Origin: Cycas panzhihuaensis
Lineage: Eukaryota; Cycadophyta
DNA: 64,000 nucleotides
Direction: 5' to 3'
Assembly: GCA_023213395.1 (NCBI GenBank)
Contig: CM041465.1
Coordinates: forward strand, 251,107,741-251,171,740
Shown here: piece after piece, positions 1 to 12,399 of the stretch
Layout of the letters: the number at the start of each line of letters is the position of its first letter
Numbering within the stretch: the stretch's first letter is position 1
Made by a program: the position numbers and the translations under genes
The notes under the pieces: generated by a model
Databases searched by the model: none
Told to the model about the DNA's origin: nothing
What the model saw: the letters and a program-made list of their open reading frames with translations, nothing else

Positions 1-92
1 TGATTATAATATTTGATTTATGTTCATACCTGACAATGGATTGATTATTTACTTATTGCTCTACTCTGTCTCCATGCTTTTCAAATCCTTCA
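1..92 (+). repeat. 3' part of a copia-type LTR (5' LTR of element 0)
   Basis: The first 92 bases match the end of the LTR at 3236-3569, including a shared stretch reading ctctgtctccatgcttttca. The segment ends in CA and is followed by a TGGTATCAGAG primer-binding site, as expected for the right edge of a 5' LTR. The rest of this LTR lies outside the window. Confidence 0.75.
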
Positions 93-3000
93 TTTGGTAT
101 CAGAGATTCTTGGCAACTCCTTTATTTGGTATCAAAGCACAGATTTTGGGCCTCCTTCATTTGAGTTAGATCATAGTTTCATTTAGCATTTTTTGGGCCT
201 ACTTCATTTGGTAGCAAGAAGATCTATTGAGTTTTAAAGCAGAGATTTATCAAAGCTACTCATGATAAGCAATATATTGGCTTTATTTATTTTTTATAAA
301 GATTATTAGTAGTCTTTACATTATTTTCATTAAAATTTTAACTATTGTTTATCTATACATGCAAAATAATCCATATTTTCATAGATTTGTGTAGGGTTCG
401 TAGCCATAATCAGTAAAACATTCAATATTTCATCATTTTATAAAGTTTTATTAATAAATTTTGTATAGTTTTATTGAATATTTGGATATTTTTTATGTAT
501 ATGCTCTATTTAATCAGTATTCCTTCAGATCTATGTAGTAATAGCATGTGTATTCAACCCAGTAGTTCTTTGGAGAAATTATATTGAGGTTTCATTTGAT
601 ATTTTATAAGTTTTTATTATTTTTTCACTATTTTTTAAAGGTTTTGCAAGGAACTTGAACTTTTATAGGCTGGTACAATCTCCACAGTGAATAAAACCCT
701 ATCAAGTGATTAGTCATTTTGAAGCTCTATGAGCTAACTCTGCACTAGATTTAGCAGTTTCAGATTTCATCGTTCCTACAAGGAGATCTCTCTCGTAGAA
801 GCTGGGCTAATTATTTTGGAAGCAAAACCCCATTGACCCTCTTCTGATTTGCTCATTTTAGCTTCATTTTTCGCTTGGTTTCTTTTATAATATTGGTTCA
901 AGCCTTTTAAGGGCCAGATTAAATAATTTTTAGTAATCCAAAAGCATTCTTTGGATCGTTTAGCCTCCGTGCACTTTATACAACCTTCCTAGGCTCGATA
1001 GCTTCGTTCTTAAACTGTGGTGATCCGTTCATGATAAATTTTGAGAGGTACCTTGGTGGTAAGTAGATCTAGTACCCTTTATAGTTTCGTTATATTTTGT
1101 TAATCCAATGGTGACAACTAGCCTACCGAAGTTCATCCTTCAAATATTTTTTGATAGATCCACTCACAGATCATTAGCACCAACCCTACACCCATTTTAG
1201 ATTTATTTCTTGCACCTTGTATACCCTCCATTCTTCAGTGCATCCTCACAATATGGCCACACACTTTGTATTAATAATTTTTTTTTATTATATTGGATTT
1301 AAGATCTGGTGGTGCCCTTAGTGGATGCGTCTGTGTGAATGATCTCTATCTAGAAAGTCTCCTCTAATCAAAATCTTCAATTTGTTCTCTCCATCCTTCT
1401 TCTGGCGGCCACGCTATGGTTATCATCATTTTTTCTTTTTTTTATATATATAAATTAATGTTTAAAGAAAATTTGGTATTGATTACTCGGTGATAATCAG
1501 TGGCATCCCTCTTGTAGCAACATATCGATCATTAGATTGAGATCATCTATGTTGGAAGCTTCCAGAAATCATTGTCTAATTACCGATTTTATTTTTTTTA
1601 CATCACTGTTCCTCATGATATATACATATTAAAACTATTTTTTTTTAAATCTTTTTGGGTCGATTTGTGTAAGGACTGTAGAGATGTCCATCTCGTTGTG
1701 ATCAATCAATCCATGGGATCAATCTCTAATTGATTCTTTGTCTTTAGGTTATCTTGGGAGTCGCTTGTACATTAACGACGTTTGTCCATTTTTTATATTT
1801 TTGATTTATGATTAATTCAATTAAGAATTAAAGTTTATAAAGATTATTTTAAGTTTATGAAATTTAATTATTGTTAATAGTGTTTCAATTCCATCAGTGG
1901 TAAAGGGTACTCGCATGTGACTGGCAGCATTTTTTTCAAAGGGCTTAAATCCTTTTTTATATAAAGTTTGTTTATATTTTTTCTTCATAAAGTAACTAAT
2001 GCATTTTCTACTATAACTTGTCATTAGTTTAATAGTTTTCGACAAAACTAGTCTCATCATGATCATTATTCAGCGAGTTTCACTGTGGACTAGTCATTCA
2101 TCAGTTTTAGATATGTTTTGATTAAGTTTTAATAGCTTGAAGTGACCCATTTTTTTAGCCTCTAGTTTATTAATTATAAAGAAGTCCCTTCACTGTTTTC
2201 ACTATAACTTCTGCATCTGATGTCCATATTCTAAACCATCTACTTTGTTGGAAAGTTGGTTCAGCCCTCTTCATGTTGATATATTTTTATAAATGATTTG
2301 AAGTTATTTTATAGATATTTAAGGCTGGTAAAGTTAAGGTACTTAATCAAACTTAGTTCTTCATTATTCAATATTTTTTGAAGCAATTTCTTCAAAGTTT
2401 TTTTTGTATAAGTTACATTAAAAGGTCTGTAATCTGTATGTGAGTAGTTTTACATCTTTCTATAAAGTTATAATCTAATTTTTATAGTATTTTAGCCTCA
2501 TGGCTCTTGTTCAAGCCCTAAAAGAGGTCCCTACACTTAGTTTTTAATATCTTGAGTTTTAGGTATTGGTTTTCTAAATGGTTAAATCTATCGAAAAGGT
2601 TGTTCAATATTCTTTAGCTTGAATATGTTTCACTTAAATCTGACATCATTTAATAGGTGTTTAAAGCTAGTTATCTTTAGCTTCTTGTTCATTCCTTATA
2701 TGCCTTATCTTATAACTTTTCAAGTATTACATTATCTCAAAAAGGTTATATCTATATTATTTATCAATAATAGTTTATTCTTGAAGCTATTATTATTTTT
2801 TTGTTTGTATTTTTCAAGTATTTTTTGTAGCAAGAAGCTAGATTTCTAGCGCTTCAATCTATCTATAAGCTAAGTGGAGCTACCTTATTAAACGAATGTT
2901 AGAGCAGGTAGTTTATGTTGAAAAGACTAGTGTAGAAGACTCAAATCAAATGAATGATCATATTGATGTACATCATGATGGTGTACCAAATATTCTAGAA

Positions 3001-3235
3001 GATAAAGTAAAAGATGCCGCCACTCTTCTCCTTTCGAAGTAAGTCACACTTACTTGGAGATTGTTTAAACCATGCCATGTTAAAGGAAACCACTATACAA
3101 GGATAATGATGCATGAAGATGAAGATAAAGCAAAAAGACATCTATTTAATTACTCACTCAAAGTCTACCTCAAATACATGTACCACAAGTTTAAGGAAAA
3201 ATGAAGATGTTCGTGATGACCATTAAGGGGGAGAA
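93..3235 (+). mobile_element. Non-coding interior of a non-autonomous copia-type element
   Basis: The 3.1-kb interior between the two LTRs has no gag or pol motif in any frame. It is AT-rich and resembles the leader of copia element D (32595-35182): both carry lines such as 'ttataggctggtaca / tgataggctagtgca' and 'gatttgaagttattttat / gatttgaagttgttttgt' in the same order. Its right edge has a polypurine tract (aagggggagaa) directly before the 3' LTR. I infer a large-retrotransposon-derivative (LARD-like) relative of D that lost its coding region. Short open frames inside (for example 2619-2849) look like chance. Confidence 0.6.
95..106 (+). other. Primer-binding site of element 0 (initiator-tRNA-Met type)
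   Basis: TGGTATCAGAGA lies two bases after the LTR end and matches the copia-type site complementary to the initiator methionine tRNA except for its last base. Degenerate echoes follow: TTTGGTATCAAAG near 153 and TTTGGTAGCAAGAAG near 210. Confidence 0.7.
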
Positions 3236-3569
3236 TATTGGGGTTAATGTTCATCACCCCTTTCCCACCATTTATACATGTGAGTGCATACATGTGAAGG
3301 TAAGTAAGGTAAGGTTAAGTATAACTTTAGTTAAGTATTATTTTAATATATTTTAAATTTTAGAGATTGAGGAGATTTCCCTCCTCCCTCAAACTATATA
3401 TTTATTGGGGTGAGAAACCCTAGTGTCTTTAGACACCACCTCCATTTAGAAATATGTACACACTCTAAAAAATGGCTTGAATATAATATTTAGTTTATAC
3501 TTATACTTAACAATCGATTGATTATTTACTTATTGTTTTGCTCTGTCTCCATGCTTTTCAAATCCTTTA
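3236..3569 (+). repeat. 3' LTR of element 0
   Basis: It starts after the polypurine tract at about 3225-3235 and ends at the edge matching position 92. Both termini have decayed from TG...CA to TA...TA. Its first bases align with the D LTR (tattggggttaatgttcat against tgttagcaataatgttcat), so the two are related families. Confidence 0.7.
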
Positions 3570-5087
3570 TTTGGTATCAGAGCTTCTTGGCAACTCCTTC
3601 ACTCCATGATGAATTTGGCAGATATAGAACTTTGGAACTAGCATATATCTCTATGGATAGATTGACAACCTTTTCAAAGTACACAGAACATGGAGTAGTA
3701 TATATGTTGTTAAAATGTAATGTTTTATCTAGACAAAGAGGGGTCATGTTGACTCACCCCTTAAAGTGTAACTCCAAATAAGAGTTATGACACTTGGCAG
3801 CCTCATATAGGTCAGTTACATTTCTATTTGTAATGGTCATCTCAGTGATGTATATTTAAGAGGAATGAGACTCCATGTAATATCATATTCTAATATTCAT
3901 TATGTCTAAGTCAATTTTCTATTAGATGCAAGGCACTAGGTATTGGTCTTTAAACACAAGCATGGGTATAGAACTTTATACAAACTCAACATAGCGCTTA
4001 AAGACCCTGATAATATAGTGCATATACAATATACATAAAATAGGGATAACATAAAGAGTAATCTTCAATGGCGATAACAAGATTCACCTCTACTTCGTTC
4101 GCATAATTGGTTTTAATAATTTTTAGTTGCCTTTCTTATAGATAATAACCTTGATACAACTTTCTTTCCATGTCTCCTTCAATGACTGGTTATTTTTCAT
4201 AGCTAGATTTATCCAATATAAATGGATTGTTAAGCAAGGGTGGTTCCCTCAACTACAATCTCAAAATCATCGTACGTCATAGGGTTTCTATGTATATACT
4301 ATAGGCTTTTCCTTCTATGTTGTAGTATGATATTTCATATGGGCAATTGTAAATATAGTGACGGCTCTAATTTTATAATAGTTGAAATAGCAAATGGTGG
4401 TTGAATATTCAACACATAGGCATAAAGGATTAATACCATGCAAGTAATGTAGTGAAAATACACATCATACATTCAACAAATGTAAACGAGCAAATTTATA
4501 TCACAAGCAACTGAGAAGTGACAGACGTAGATGAGTAGATATTCAATTATGCAGGCGTAATAAATCATATAACTACTTAATAATATTTAAAAGGCAACTA
4601 TAATATGAAACATACCAGTAATTTTAACAAATGAGTTGAGTTTGATTATCTCATGATATAGAGAAATGGGTGAACAAAGTATATCACAATCAGGAATAAG
4701 AATTTCAAGCATTGACTAGGCAAATCAAACATATATGGGTGATTTAAAAGCATATTGGGTGATGCAGTATTGAATACAATATCACACAGATACACATGCT
4801 TTTAAAAATCATCACACAAGATGAAATATAGATAGAGGATAACAAAACTCACACAGATAATATTATATATTATACAGGCAATCTGAATTCAATGAAAGAA
4901 TACATAAATTAGCCTATGCATTTAGGATATAATAACATAGAACAACACTTATATAATATTATTTAAAGTGATATATTTATCAAGTAGGTGACAACATGTA
5001 TTTAATAAATATATATTTAAGCATACCTTTAAATATTAGTTGTATTATTTATAGCATTGCAATTGGTCTCACAGAGGGTCTGCACTT
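3570..5087. other. Intergenic or decayed element DNA with a second primer-binding site
   Basis: A second TGGTATCAGAGC follows the 3' LTR at 3572-3583, with the same trailing cttcttggcaactcctt as the interior at 107, so a further copy of the interior once followed. The stretch from about 3705 to 3925 has LTR-like character (TGTTGTTAAAATG start, tatttaagagg TATA-like box), but I could not fix its ends. From about 3940 to 5087 I see only AT-rich DNA without a gene; it may be part of the older minus-strand element E interrupted by element A. Confidence 0.45.
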
Positions 5088-5092
5088 ACTTA
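5088..5092. repeat. Left target-site duplication of copia A (ACTTA)
   Basis: ACTTA directly precedes the 5' LTR of element A and recurs as ACTTA at 26476-26480, directly after its 3' LTR. Confidence 0.9.
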
Positions 5093-5173
5093 TAAAAAGG
5101 GTTAATGACATAAGGTCATTACATTAGTTGATTATTTCGAAAAAGGGTCTTAAGTGAACTTTAAATTAGATCA
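5093..5173 (+). repeat. 5' LTR of copia A, first part
   Basis: These 81 bases match the start of the 3' LTR at 26179. The terminal TG has become TA. The segment ends with GATCA (5169-5173), the target duplicated by B, and the LTR resumes at 18957. Confidence 0.9.
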
Positions 5174-7728
5174 TGTTTTCCAGGTACTGGGAATGGACTC
5201 GAGACGCATCGGCGCAGGTTTGTTCAGGTATATTCTCTTACTTTTCTTGCCTTGGTTTGATTAAGGTTACTTAGAGTAGTTTGTTTGACATATGCCTGCT
5301 TGCACGCATTGCTTGTCTGCCTGCTCATAATGCATGTGCCTAACGGCACGCCTTCAGCCTATGACGACTCACGGTGGGCATTCCTTAGCGAATGCTACAC
5401 CCGTATGGCGTCTGACCACCCATGGTGTCCCCACAGTTTCCTGTGATTGTTTACGCTGGTTTACTGCTCATGTCATGCGACATGTCGCTGTCCGTCCTTT
5501 CTAAGTCAACTCAATCCTTAGTTAGGACCTTTTTGGGTTGTTTTGGGTACTTTCCCACTACCTAGGCCTTCCATCAACTGGTTTGACTCCTGATTATCTT
5601 CTGTTTTTTCCTCAAAACCTGATTTTGCTGCTTGTTTTTCTCTTTTTTTAATTTCAGGCTGATACCATGGTAAACTGCTGATCATTGAATTTGCAGATCT
5701 GCAGAGTTTGCACGATCGCTTGTTGAAATTGTAAGAACCACGCGACAGTTTCCACTTTTTTCGCGAAACTGCCGCGTGGCTTCATTCGATTGGAGGTGCC
5801 CTGACATCCCCAACGTTCACCTGCTGTGAACAGGGGATAAAGGGAATTTTCCTCCCCATTTTGAGGACTTTTTGCTTATTTTTCAAACTTCCATGAGAAT
5901 TTTCCAAGGGACTGCATACAGGAAAACACACAGAAAACAAACAACCTCATGCACAAGAATCAAGAGGGTGAAACAGTCGCCATCGATTGGATTTTGCAGG
6001 GCCATTGCTGCCCCTTACTACTCTCCATAGCCAGCTCTACTCCCTTTTGCAGGTGCTCAGAGATTCAAGGGTCTCCTTCAACCAAGAAGCTGCCCCAAAG
6101 GTTTACTCCACAGCTCCAAACTTGCAAGGAGCCTCTTTCATCCATACCTCAGCAGGAAATGCTCATAACCAGCCTCTGTTTGGCCTCCATTGCTGCTGTT
6201 CCAAGTGGTAGAAGGCATGCTTAGTCTCTCTACACAAGGTACCCCTTAGTTTTTACTTACAATTTATTATTTTTTACTTACACTTCCTTTCCTTTTTACT
6301 TGCAATCCCTTGTTTATATTTACAATTTTCCTGTTTTTATCAACAAGTAGTCCATTCATTTCTCTTGTTTTTCTCTCTTTTACTTCTAAATGAAAGTGAT
6401 CACCATTAGCCATAGCTACCCTGCAATGTTATCTTGAACCAAAGCCACTCTCCCGGTATTTTTCTTTGGAGCCCCTCCATTTTCTCCAAGGCCCTCCTTT
6501 ATTCTTTCCTTAGTCAACCAGTGCAAGGGCATATACACGAGGATTCGAGGGAGGTAGGCGGGGTTCCGTCCCCCATTGTCGTCCTTCTCCCCAAGGGTTC
6601 CGTCCCTTGTCCTCTTCCCCTTACCATACACACTTTCTCAAGGAACGAGTCAAGGAAGTCTAGGGGACTTTGGCCAGGGCGTCCTGACCGGTTTGAGGTA
6701 ATCTGCAACCACCTTGTTACCACCTGGTGTTTCTTTCCCGAACTCCATGGAGACCTCCCGTGGGTGAGTTAGCCATCCCGAGGCTATACTCAGTTCTATT
6801 TCATGTGTTTGTGGCATTTGGTAGTGTGAGAGTATCTCGTGCGCTCTTATTTCGTTTTTGCCACATTCTAATGCATAGCTTAGTTTATTTAGTTTAGTTA
6901 ATTTCAATTTACATACATATACATATATCTCCTGGTGTATCTTGTAGCCTCTCTTCCGAGGGGAAGGTGCTCTTCACACTTGTTTGCAAGATCGCGTTGG
7001 TGGAAGTGGTGCATGAGGCGGACCCGCTGCCGGTTAGCTCTCACACGGTATTTCTCTTCTTTAGTTGCGAGTTCCTTTTTCCGTCCTTTCGTTTCATTTA
7101 GTTTTGCATGCTCACGGGGAGGTAAGTGAACCCCCTTTCCACCGTCGATCGACATTGCATGCGTGGAGAAAGGAGAAAGAGGGAGCGGAACCTAGCGAGA
7201 TTAGTCGTACTCCTACTCGAACGCCGGATCCAGGTATTCCTCTCGTTTCTTTTGTGTTTCCTTTTATGATATTTTTGTCCTTTTGTATTTGCCTGAATAG
7301 ATAAGAAAGGATAAAAGAACATAAAGAAAAAGGGGGAAAATAATCTTTTCTTTGCATTTGCTTTCTTGCACTATTTTCTTGCTTTACATAGCATAGGTGT
7401 AGAAAGCCTAATTATATTGTACCCTTCAGCCATACCCTGCACCACATCCATTTGCACGTTAGATTAGTTGCCCCTTCGTTGCCTTCTCATTACCTTGAGA
7501 AGCCGCAACGCCCAAGGCTTCCTTTTCCTTCCCGGCCATCCGAAGGGTAGGAAGGCCTTGTTTTTGCACGGCTACCTGGAAGCAACCAGGCACCTTGCAG
7601 TCCCGATCCCACGCTCCAGCGCACGGATGTCCTGCGAGGTGAGATCCTTGCTGTCTGGCTTAGTTAGCATAGTGCTTTTTATATCCCTTTGCTAGACGTA
7701 GGATCACCGCCCCGCAGAGAGCGTTTCA
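5174..7728 (+). repeat. 5' LTR of gypsy B
   Basis: This 2555-bp LTR starts TGTTTTCC and ends GCGTTTCA, just before the primer site. It is colinear with 16378-18951. In one 330-base sample (6421-6750 against 17644-17973) I count about 14 differences, near 4 percent, many of them C/T or G/A transitions. Open frames inside it (such as 5987-6211 and 6434-6772) recur in the other LTR but match no protein I know; I treat them as non-coding. Confidence 0.9.
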
Positions 7729-7729
7729 C

Positions 7730-7748
7730 TGGCGACCATACTGGGGAC
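7730..7748 (+). other. Primer-binding site of gypsy B
   Basis: TGGCGACCATACTGGGGAC begins two bases after the LTR end. TGGCGAC...GGGGA is the pattern of the Tat/Ogre group, commonly assigned to tRNA-Arg. The exact tRNA is not checked here. Confidence 0.7.
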
Positions 7749-8002
7749 TGCTAGTTAGGAAGCTAATTTCGCTCCTCTCTTCTGTTGGTGTTCTTGCCTC
7801 TAGGTAGTTTCTTATTTCGTGCTTTCAATTGGGCAACCCCCAACGTGCACACTTCGTTTTCCTTTTCCTCTTTTGTTGTTTCTTCTAACAATGCTCGCAA
7901 AGGCGTTGCGTGCAACGTTTCTCGCGTCGCTTGCGAGGTTTGCCACCGTTGTTAGAAGGCCAATCGCCTCGTTTCCTTCCATCGTCGAATCCTAATTTGA
8001 CA

Positions 8003-11000
8003 ATGGAAGGTTACCCATCCGATTGGGCTTACCACACCATGACTTCGGGAACTCAAGAGTTCCCTTCATCTATCTCGGAATCCGCCCATGAGGGCGATGA
8101 TTCCATCTACTATCCAGATGACCAATTCCATCCTGCCGACTTTTGCCCTTTCGCCTATGCAGTAGAAGATTCAGCTCCTCATGAGACTCACCATCCCACC
8201 GGTGAGCCTTACGAGGAGCGTCCTGAGGGATCCCCTACTTTTGAGATCCCGTCGACTTCGTATGGCTACGAGGATACCCCTCCAGTCGACATAGTCGAAG
8301 CGCTTAGCGAGTACTTCCAAGCAACTCGCTGCCAACCACACCCTAGATGGTTTGAAGAAGTGTTGCGTAATGTAGCATCTTCCTCATCCATCCCTGCGCC
8401 TTCTACAACGATTGACGCTTCTGATCGCGCACATCTGTCCTATGCCGTGTCTACCCCGGCTCCCAGGACGAGCATTGCACCGCCTGTTCCTAGCCGAGGT
8501 CCTGCTTCTTCTGGACCCGTTCGTGGCATGTCCTTTCCCCAACTCGGGGTTAGCATGTCGTTTTCAAGCCAAACGCATGCGCCACCTTCAAACGTGGCAC
8601 ACACGTTCCCTAGTAGGCCTCGAGGTCCTACTAGCGCTGTCGTCGTTAACTATGTAGGACCTACTCCGACATATGTTCCAAACTCTGCTGGTGGTCCTTC
8701 CCTTTATGTGCCCCCAGGTTACACGTCTCAACCGTAGGGGCAAGCTAGGGGAAACCATCTCCCTGTTTATGGGGTGGACCCGTTGCACCCATATGGGGTT
8801 GCGCCACCTACGGGTGGCCCCTATGAGCAAAACCTGATTCCTCACCCTGCGTTTCCGTCATCTAGTGCAACTCTCGTTGCTGCGTCATCGCAAGGGAGTA
8901 TACCTCCTTTTCAGAGCATTTACCCGCAATCCCCTTTCCAACAAGGAGTGTTTCCCTAAGGAGGGATGGGTTTACCACCCCCATCCATTCCTTTGCCAGT
9001 CGTCGATCCATTAGCCCAAGCGAGGACACGTCCTTTCGTGGACTATAGGTCGACGCCATTATCTGTTGAGGCGCTAGGGACCAACCTGCCGCCTCACCCT
9101 CCTAAAGTTCCCAAATTCGACAGAACTTCGTCGCAAGACCCAACTGAGCATGTACGCAGCTTCTCTATGGCTTATATCAATTATTGGGCTTACGACCATA
9201 TCCTTATGAAGCTATTTCCGCGATCCTTGCAGGGTGACACCCTCAAGTGGTTTTACCGCCTTCCCGCTCATTCGATTTCTTCATTCCAGCAATTGGTGGA
9301 CGAGTTCGTCAACTATTTTGACGTAGCCCGCCCATTCGAAAGCTAAATGAAGGCGCTTCTGTCGCTTAAACAAGGTCACGACGAGATGAATCGTGACTTT
9401 GTGTGACGCTTTCACGATCTTCTTCACTCCACCAAGGCCACGTTGCCCGAGGAGTTGAAGTGAGATCTCTTCGTCAACGCACTTTGCCCTGAAGTGTATG
9501 TAGAAGTCCTCAAGATGGGGGCAACTACATGTGACTCTGCGATCATGAGGTGTTTGGCGTTGGAGGCCATTGAGATCCAAGCTGGACTCAAGAAACCTCC
9601 TAAGCCCTCGCAACGTCGCGAGGCGCCTCCTCCAGCGAAGGAAACCAAACCTTCGCAGCCCGCTAGGTCTGCCTCTCATCCGACTGAGAGGACCCTAGAT
9701 CCTCTCACCTCCGTGATTCGCTCATTTGAGCGAACGATGAAGGAGCTAAAACTCCAACCTCCTTCGTCGCCGACCTCCCATAAACCTGTTCAGCAAGCTT
9801 CTCGCGCAATGCCCCCCAAAGGGGGTAACACCCAGCCTTCTCAAGCAAGGAGGACCGATCCTCCCCTTGAGAAGAGGTGGTGTTCCATCCACGGGGAGTG
9901 TTTCCATGACGATTCGCGTTGCCAGGCACAGCACCCACGCGACGCCCCGCCGCGTGATTCATCCCCTAGGCAAGCATCGAGGCCTAACCTCGATCAGCCT
10001 GTTCATAGAGACCCATTCCCCAAACATGGGGAACGCAGTCAGGTTGTTCAGCAAAGGGACAATCAGAATCGGGATAGGTCTCCTGATTCTCGCCCTTCGC
10101 ATGGTAGAGGGAAGGGTGTGCGAGGGACATCTTCTTCTTCGCGCTCCCCTGACCGCCGTGCTCCATCACCTTCGCGGTCCCATAACAAGGGAAAGAAGGT
10201 TGTCCAATTGCTTGAGACCACTCCGTTATATGCCTTAACCCAGTCCCAAGCTGCTAAAGAGGCAGCCGGTGCCTCTTCATCCACATCTCACCTTGATCCT
10301 CTTAGGGCGGTTCCTCCGGAGATTCCTGCGCTTCCCAAGACTATTCCCGTGCGCCACGGCCGTTACGATTTTTGAAGGGCGCTTACCCAACCCACAGGGA
10401 AGGTTAAGCCCTTTTCTATCGTTGACGAGCTCCACACCGTCGCTGCGGGAATGTCCTTGATGGACGTATTGAGAAGCTGCCCTGAGCAACGTGCTCTTCT
10501 TCTTGAAGCTCTTGGCCAACAAGATGCTTCCATCCATGCGATAGGTGCTACCTCTCATGGACCACCTGTCATCTCATTTGATCCCAGAGATCTCCCATCT
10601 CTCAGCAAGCAGGAGAAGCTTTTGCATTACCCATTCGTCATTACCATTGATACTCCTGACTGTATCATAAAGAGGACCATTGTGGATAATGGCTCCTTGG
10701 TTAATGCTATGCCTGCGCAAATGCTCAAGGAGCTAGGCATAGTAGCTCTTGAGTCTGTCCCTTGGAAATGCCAAGGGTATGATGGGACTGAGAAGTCCCC
10801 TTTAGGGACAGTCTCCCTTTCCCTCACCTTAGGAGGGAAAACTGTTTCTGTCGAAGTTGTTGTACTCGATGTCGATGTAGAGTACAACCTCTTGTTGGCT
10901 CGACCATGGCTCGACCAGATGGAAGCAATCTGGTCCACGCAATGGGGTCAACTTAAATTTGTCCATGAAGGATGAGTTAAAGTTGTTGCCTATGAGTCTA

Positions 11001-11215
11001 TACCATCTCACACCTCTCATCCAGCCTGCCAGGCTGTTTTCGATGATGAAGATAGTGATCCTGAGGAGGTTACCCCTTCCATGGGACCTTTGTTTCAGGA
11101 GACCGACCCTCATCAGTCGAACCCTATGCCATGTCATGAGCCAAACCTAGTTAGGTTTGCCCTTATTGGCGTAGGTGGTTACGGATTTATGGCCGCAGCG
11201 ATTACGGTCGGATAG
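8003..11215 (+). pseudogene. gag-pro: gag-protease polyprotein of gypsy B
   Basis: One reading frame runs from ATG 8003 to TAG 11215, broken by seven stops at 8735, 8957, 9344, 9404, 9461, 10373 and 10973. The frame is open upstream only to a stop at 7886, and ATG 8003 is the first ATG in it. The N-terminal third is rich in Pro and Ser. The capsid-like gag core lies at about 9090-9590 (KFDRTSSQDPTEHVRSF, then QGDTLKWF). A zinc-knuckle-like CSIHGECFHDDSRC is near 9880-9925, followed by an Arg/Ser-rich nucleic-acid-binding stretch. A retropepsin follows at about 10630-10940 with DNGSLVNAMP and YNLLLARPWL; DNGS rather than DTGS is usual in Tat/Ogre proteases. Gag would coat the RNA and protease would cut the polyprotein. 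The frame is dead as it stands, although no frameshift is needed to read it. Confidence 0.8.
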
Positions 11216-12210
11216 TGAGGGTTATGCGTCCTCTCCTCGACGTGTCACCCTGGTTTCACGAGCACTTAGGGGACTATCTCAATCGGATATTCCCGCTCTT
11301 CCTCATTCTATATTGGCTCCTGAGCCACTGGTCTTAAACCAGCCATTTATTTTACCTTCTTGGCCTCCCCGAGCAGTTTTACGTAGGCGTCCACGTTGAC
11401 GAGCCACTCGTAGAGGCACTTCTTCTTCGCGCTCTAGATCCTTACCTCAGACTAGAGCCACTCTTACTCGGATGCAACCTTGCCATGCAATCCACCGTGT
11501 GCTAGGACCGTTGCACTCATATGGTTCCGACCATAGCAAGTTTACTGGTAGGCCTAGCCAAACTGGGCCTATTCTTCGTTACCTATCTCCTCCCCTGCGT
11601 GTGATTACCCCTACCTCTATGGGGTCTAGGCACACCTCTTGTTCTCTTCATGCTCTGAAATGAGCCTAAACTACCATTTTAAATTGTTCCCATTCCTCCC
11701 AACCACGGGTAGAATGGCAATTTAAGGTGGATTTTCGGTTATTTTTCTGGTTCCTCCCACGGAACCCGTGTTCCCGTGTGCTCTCGGGAACCTTTGTCCT
11801 CCTACTTGGGCATCCCCCAACTAGGACGACGTTGTGGAGTATCGTCACTCCCCTCTCGTGCCTGTGGTTTCCTTCGCATATTCCGCTATGCTCCCCCATG
11901 GACGTGCATGTCGCTATATTCCTAACCTCACACCTCTCGATCGCCTCTGTTTACGGTGGACGTGTGTGCTCCTGTTAGACATATAGCCATACACGGAAGG
12001 AAACACATGCATATTTACAACCAAAATATATTTACAAAACATATTTGCATATCTACATATCTACATATTTACATATTTGCACATTTACATTTACAACATA
12101 CAAACATTTGCAACATACAAAATATTCATCTACAAAAGTAAATCATACATGCTATCTCTATCATACATGATGCACATAATTCCATGTCGGAGTGGGGTTC
12201 CAATTACCCC

Positions 12211-12211
<1 letters not shown>
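11216..12211 (+). other. Region after protease where pol would be expected
   Basis: In a complete gypsy element, reverse transcriptase would follow here. I see no RT, RNase H or integrase motif. A Ser/Arg/Pro-rich frame runs 11175-11663 with one stop at 11397, but it resembles nothing I can name. From about 11970 the DNA turns AT-rich, with repeated catatttacata-like units leading into the TA microsatellite. Confidence 0.5.

Positions 12212-12262
<51 letters not shown>
12212..12262. repeat. (TA)n microsatellite 1
   Basis: About 25 uninterrupted TA dinucleotides lie just beyond the 3' end of the antisense gene. Confidence 0.95.
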
Positions 12263-12264
<2 letters not shown>

Positions 12265-12399
12265 AAAGTGTCATAGTACATCGTGTATGTGGGAAGCCGA
12301 GATCCTTGTAGGGGGGTACAATCATGTGAGTCTACATATGACCCCTTGGAGGCCCGTACTTTCCCGTCAAAATCATATATATGTACATCTCCTAGTCTA

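Noticed and set aside
5987-6211. Open frame in the B 5' LTR, repeated at 17210-17632
   Set aside because: It recurs only because the LTRs are copies; the translation matches no known domain, and codon use and start context are poor.
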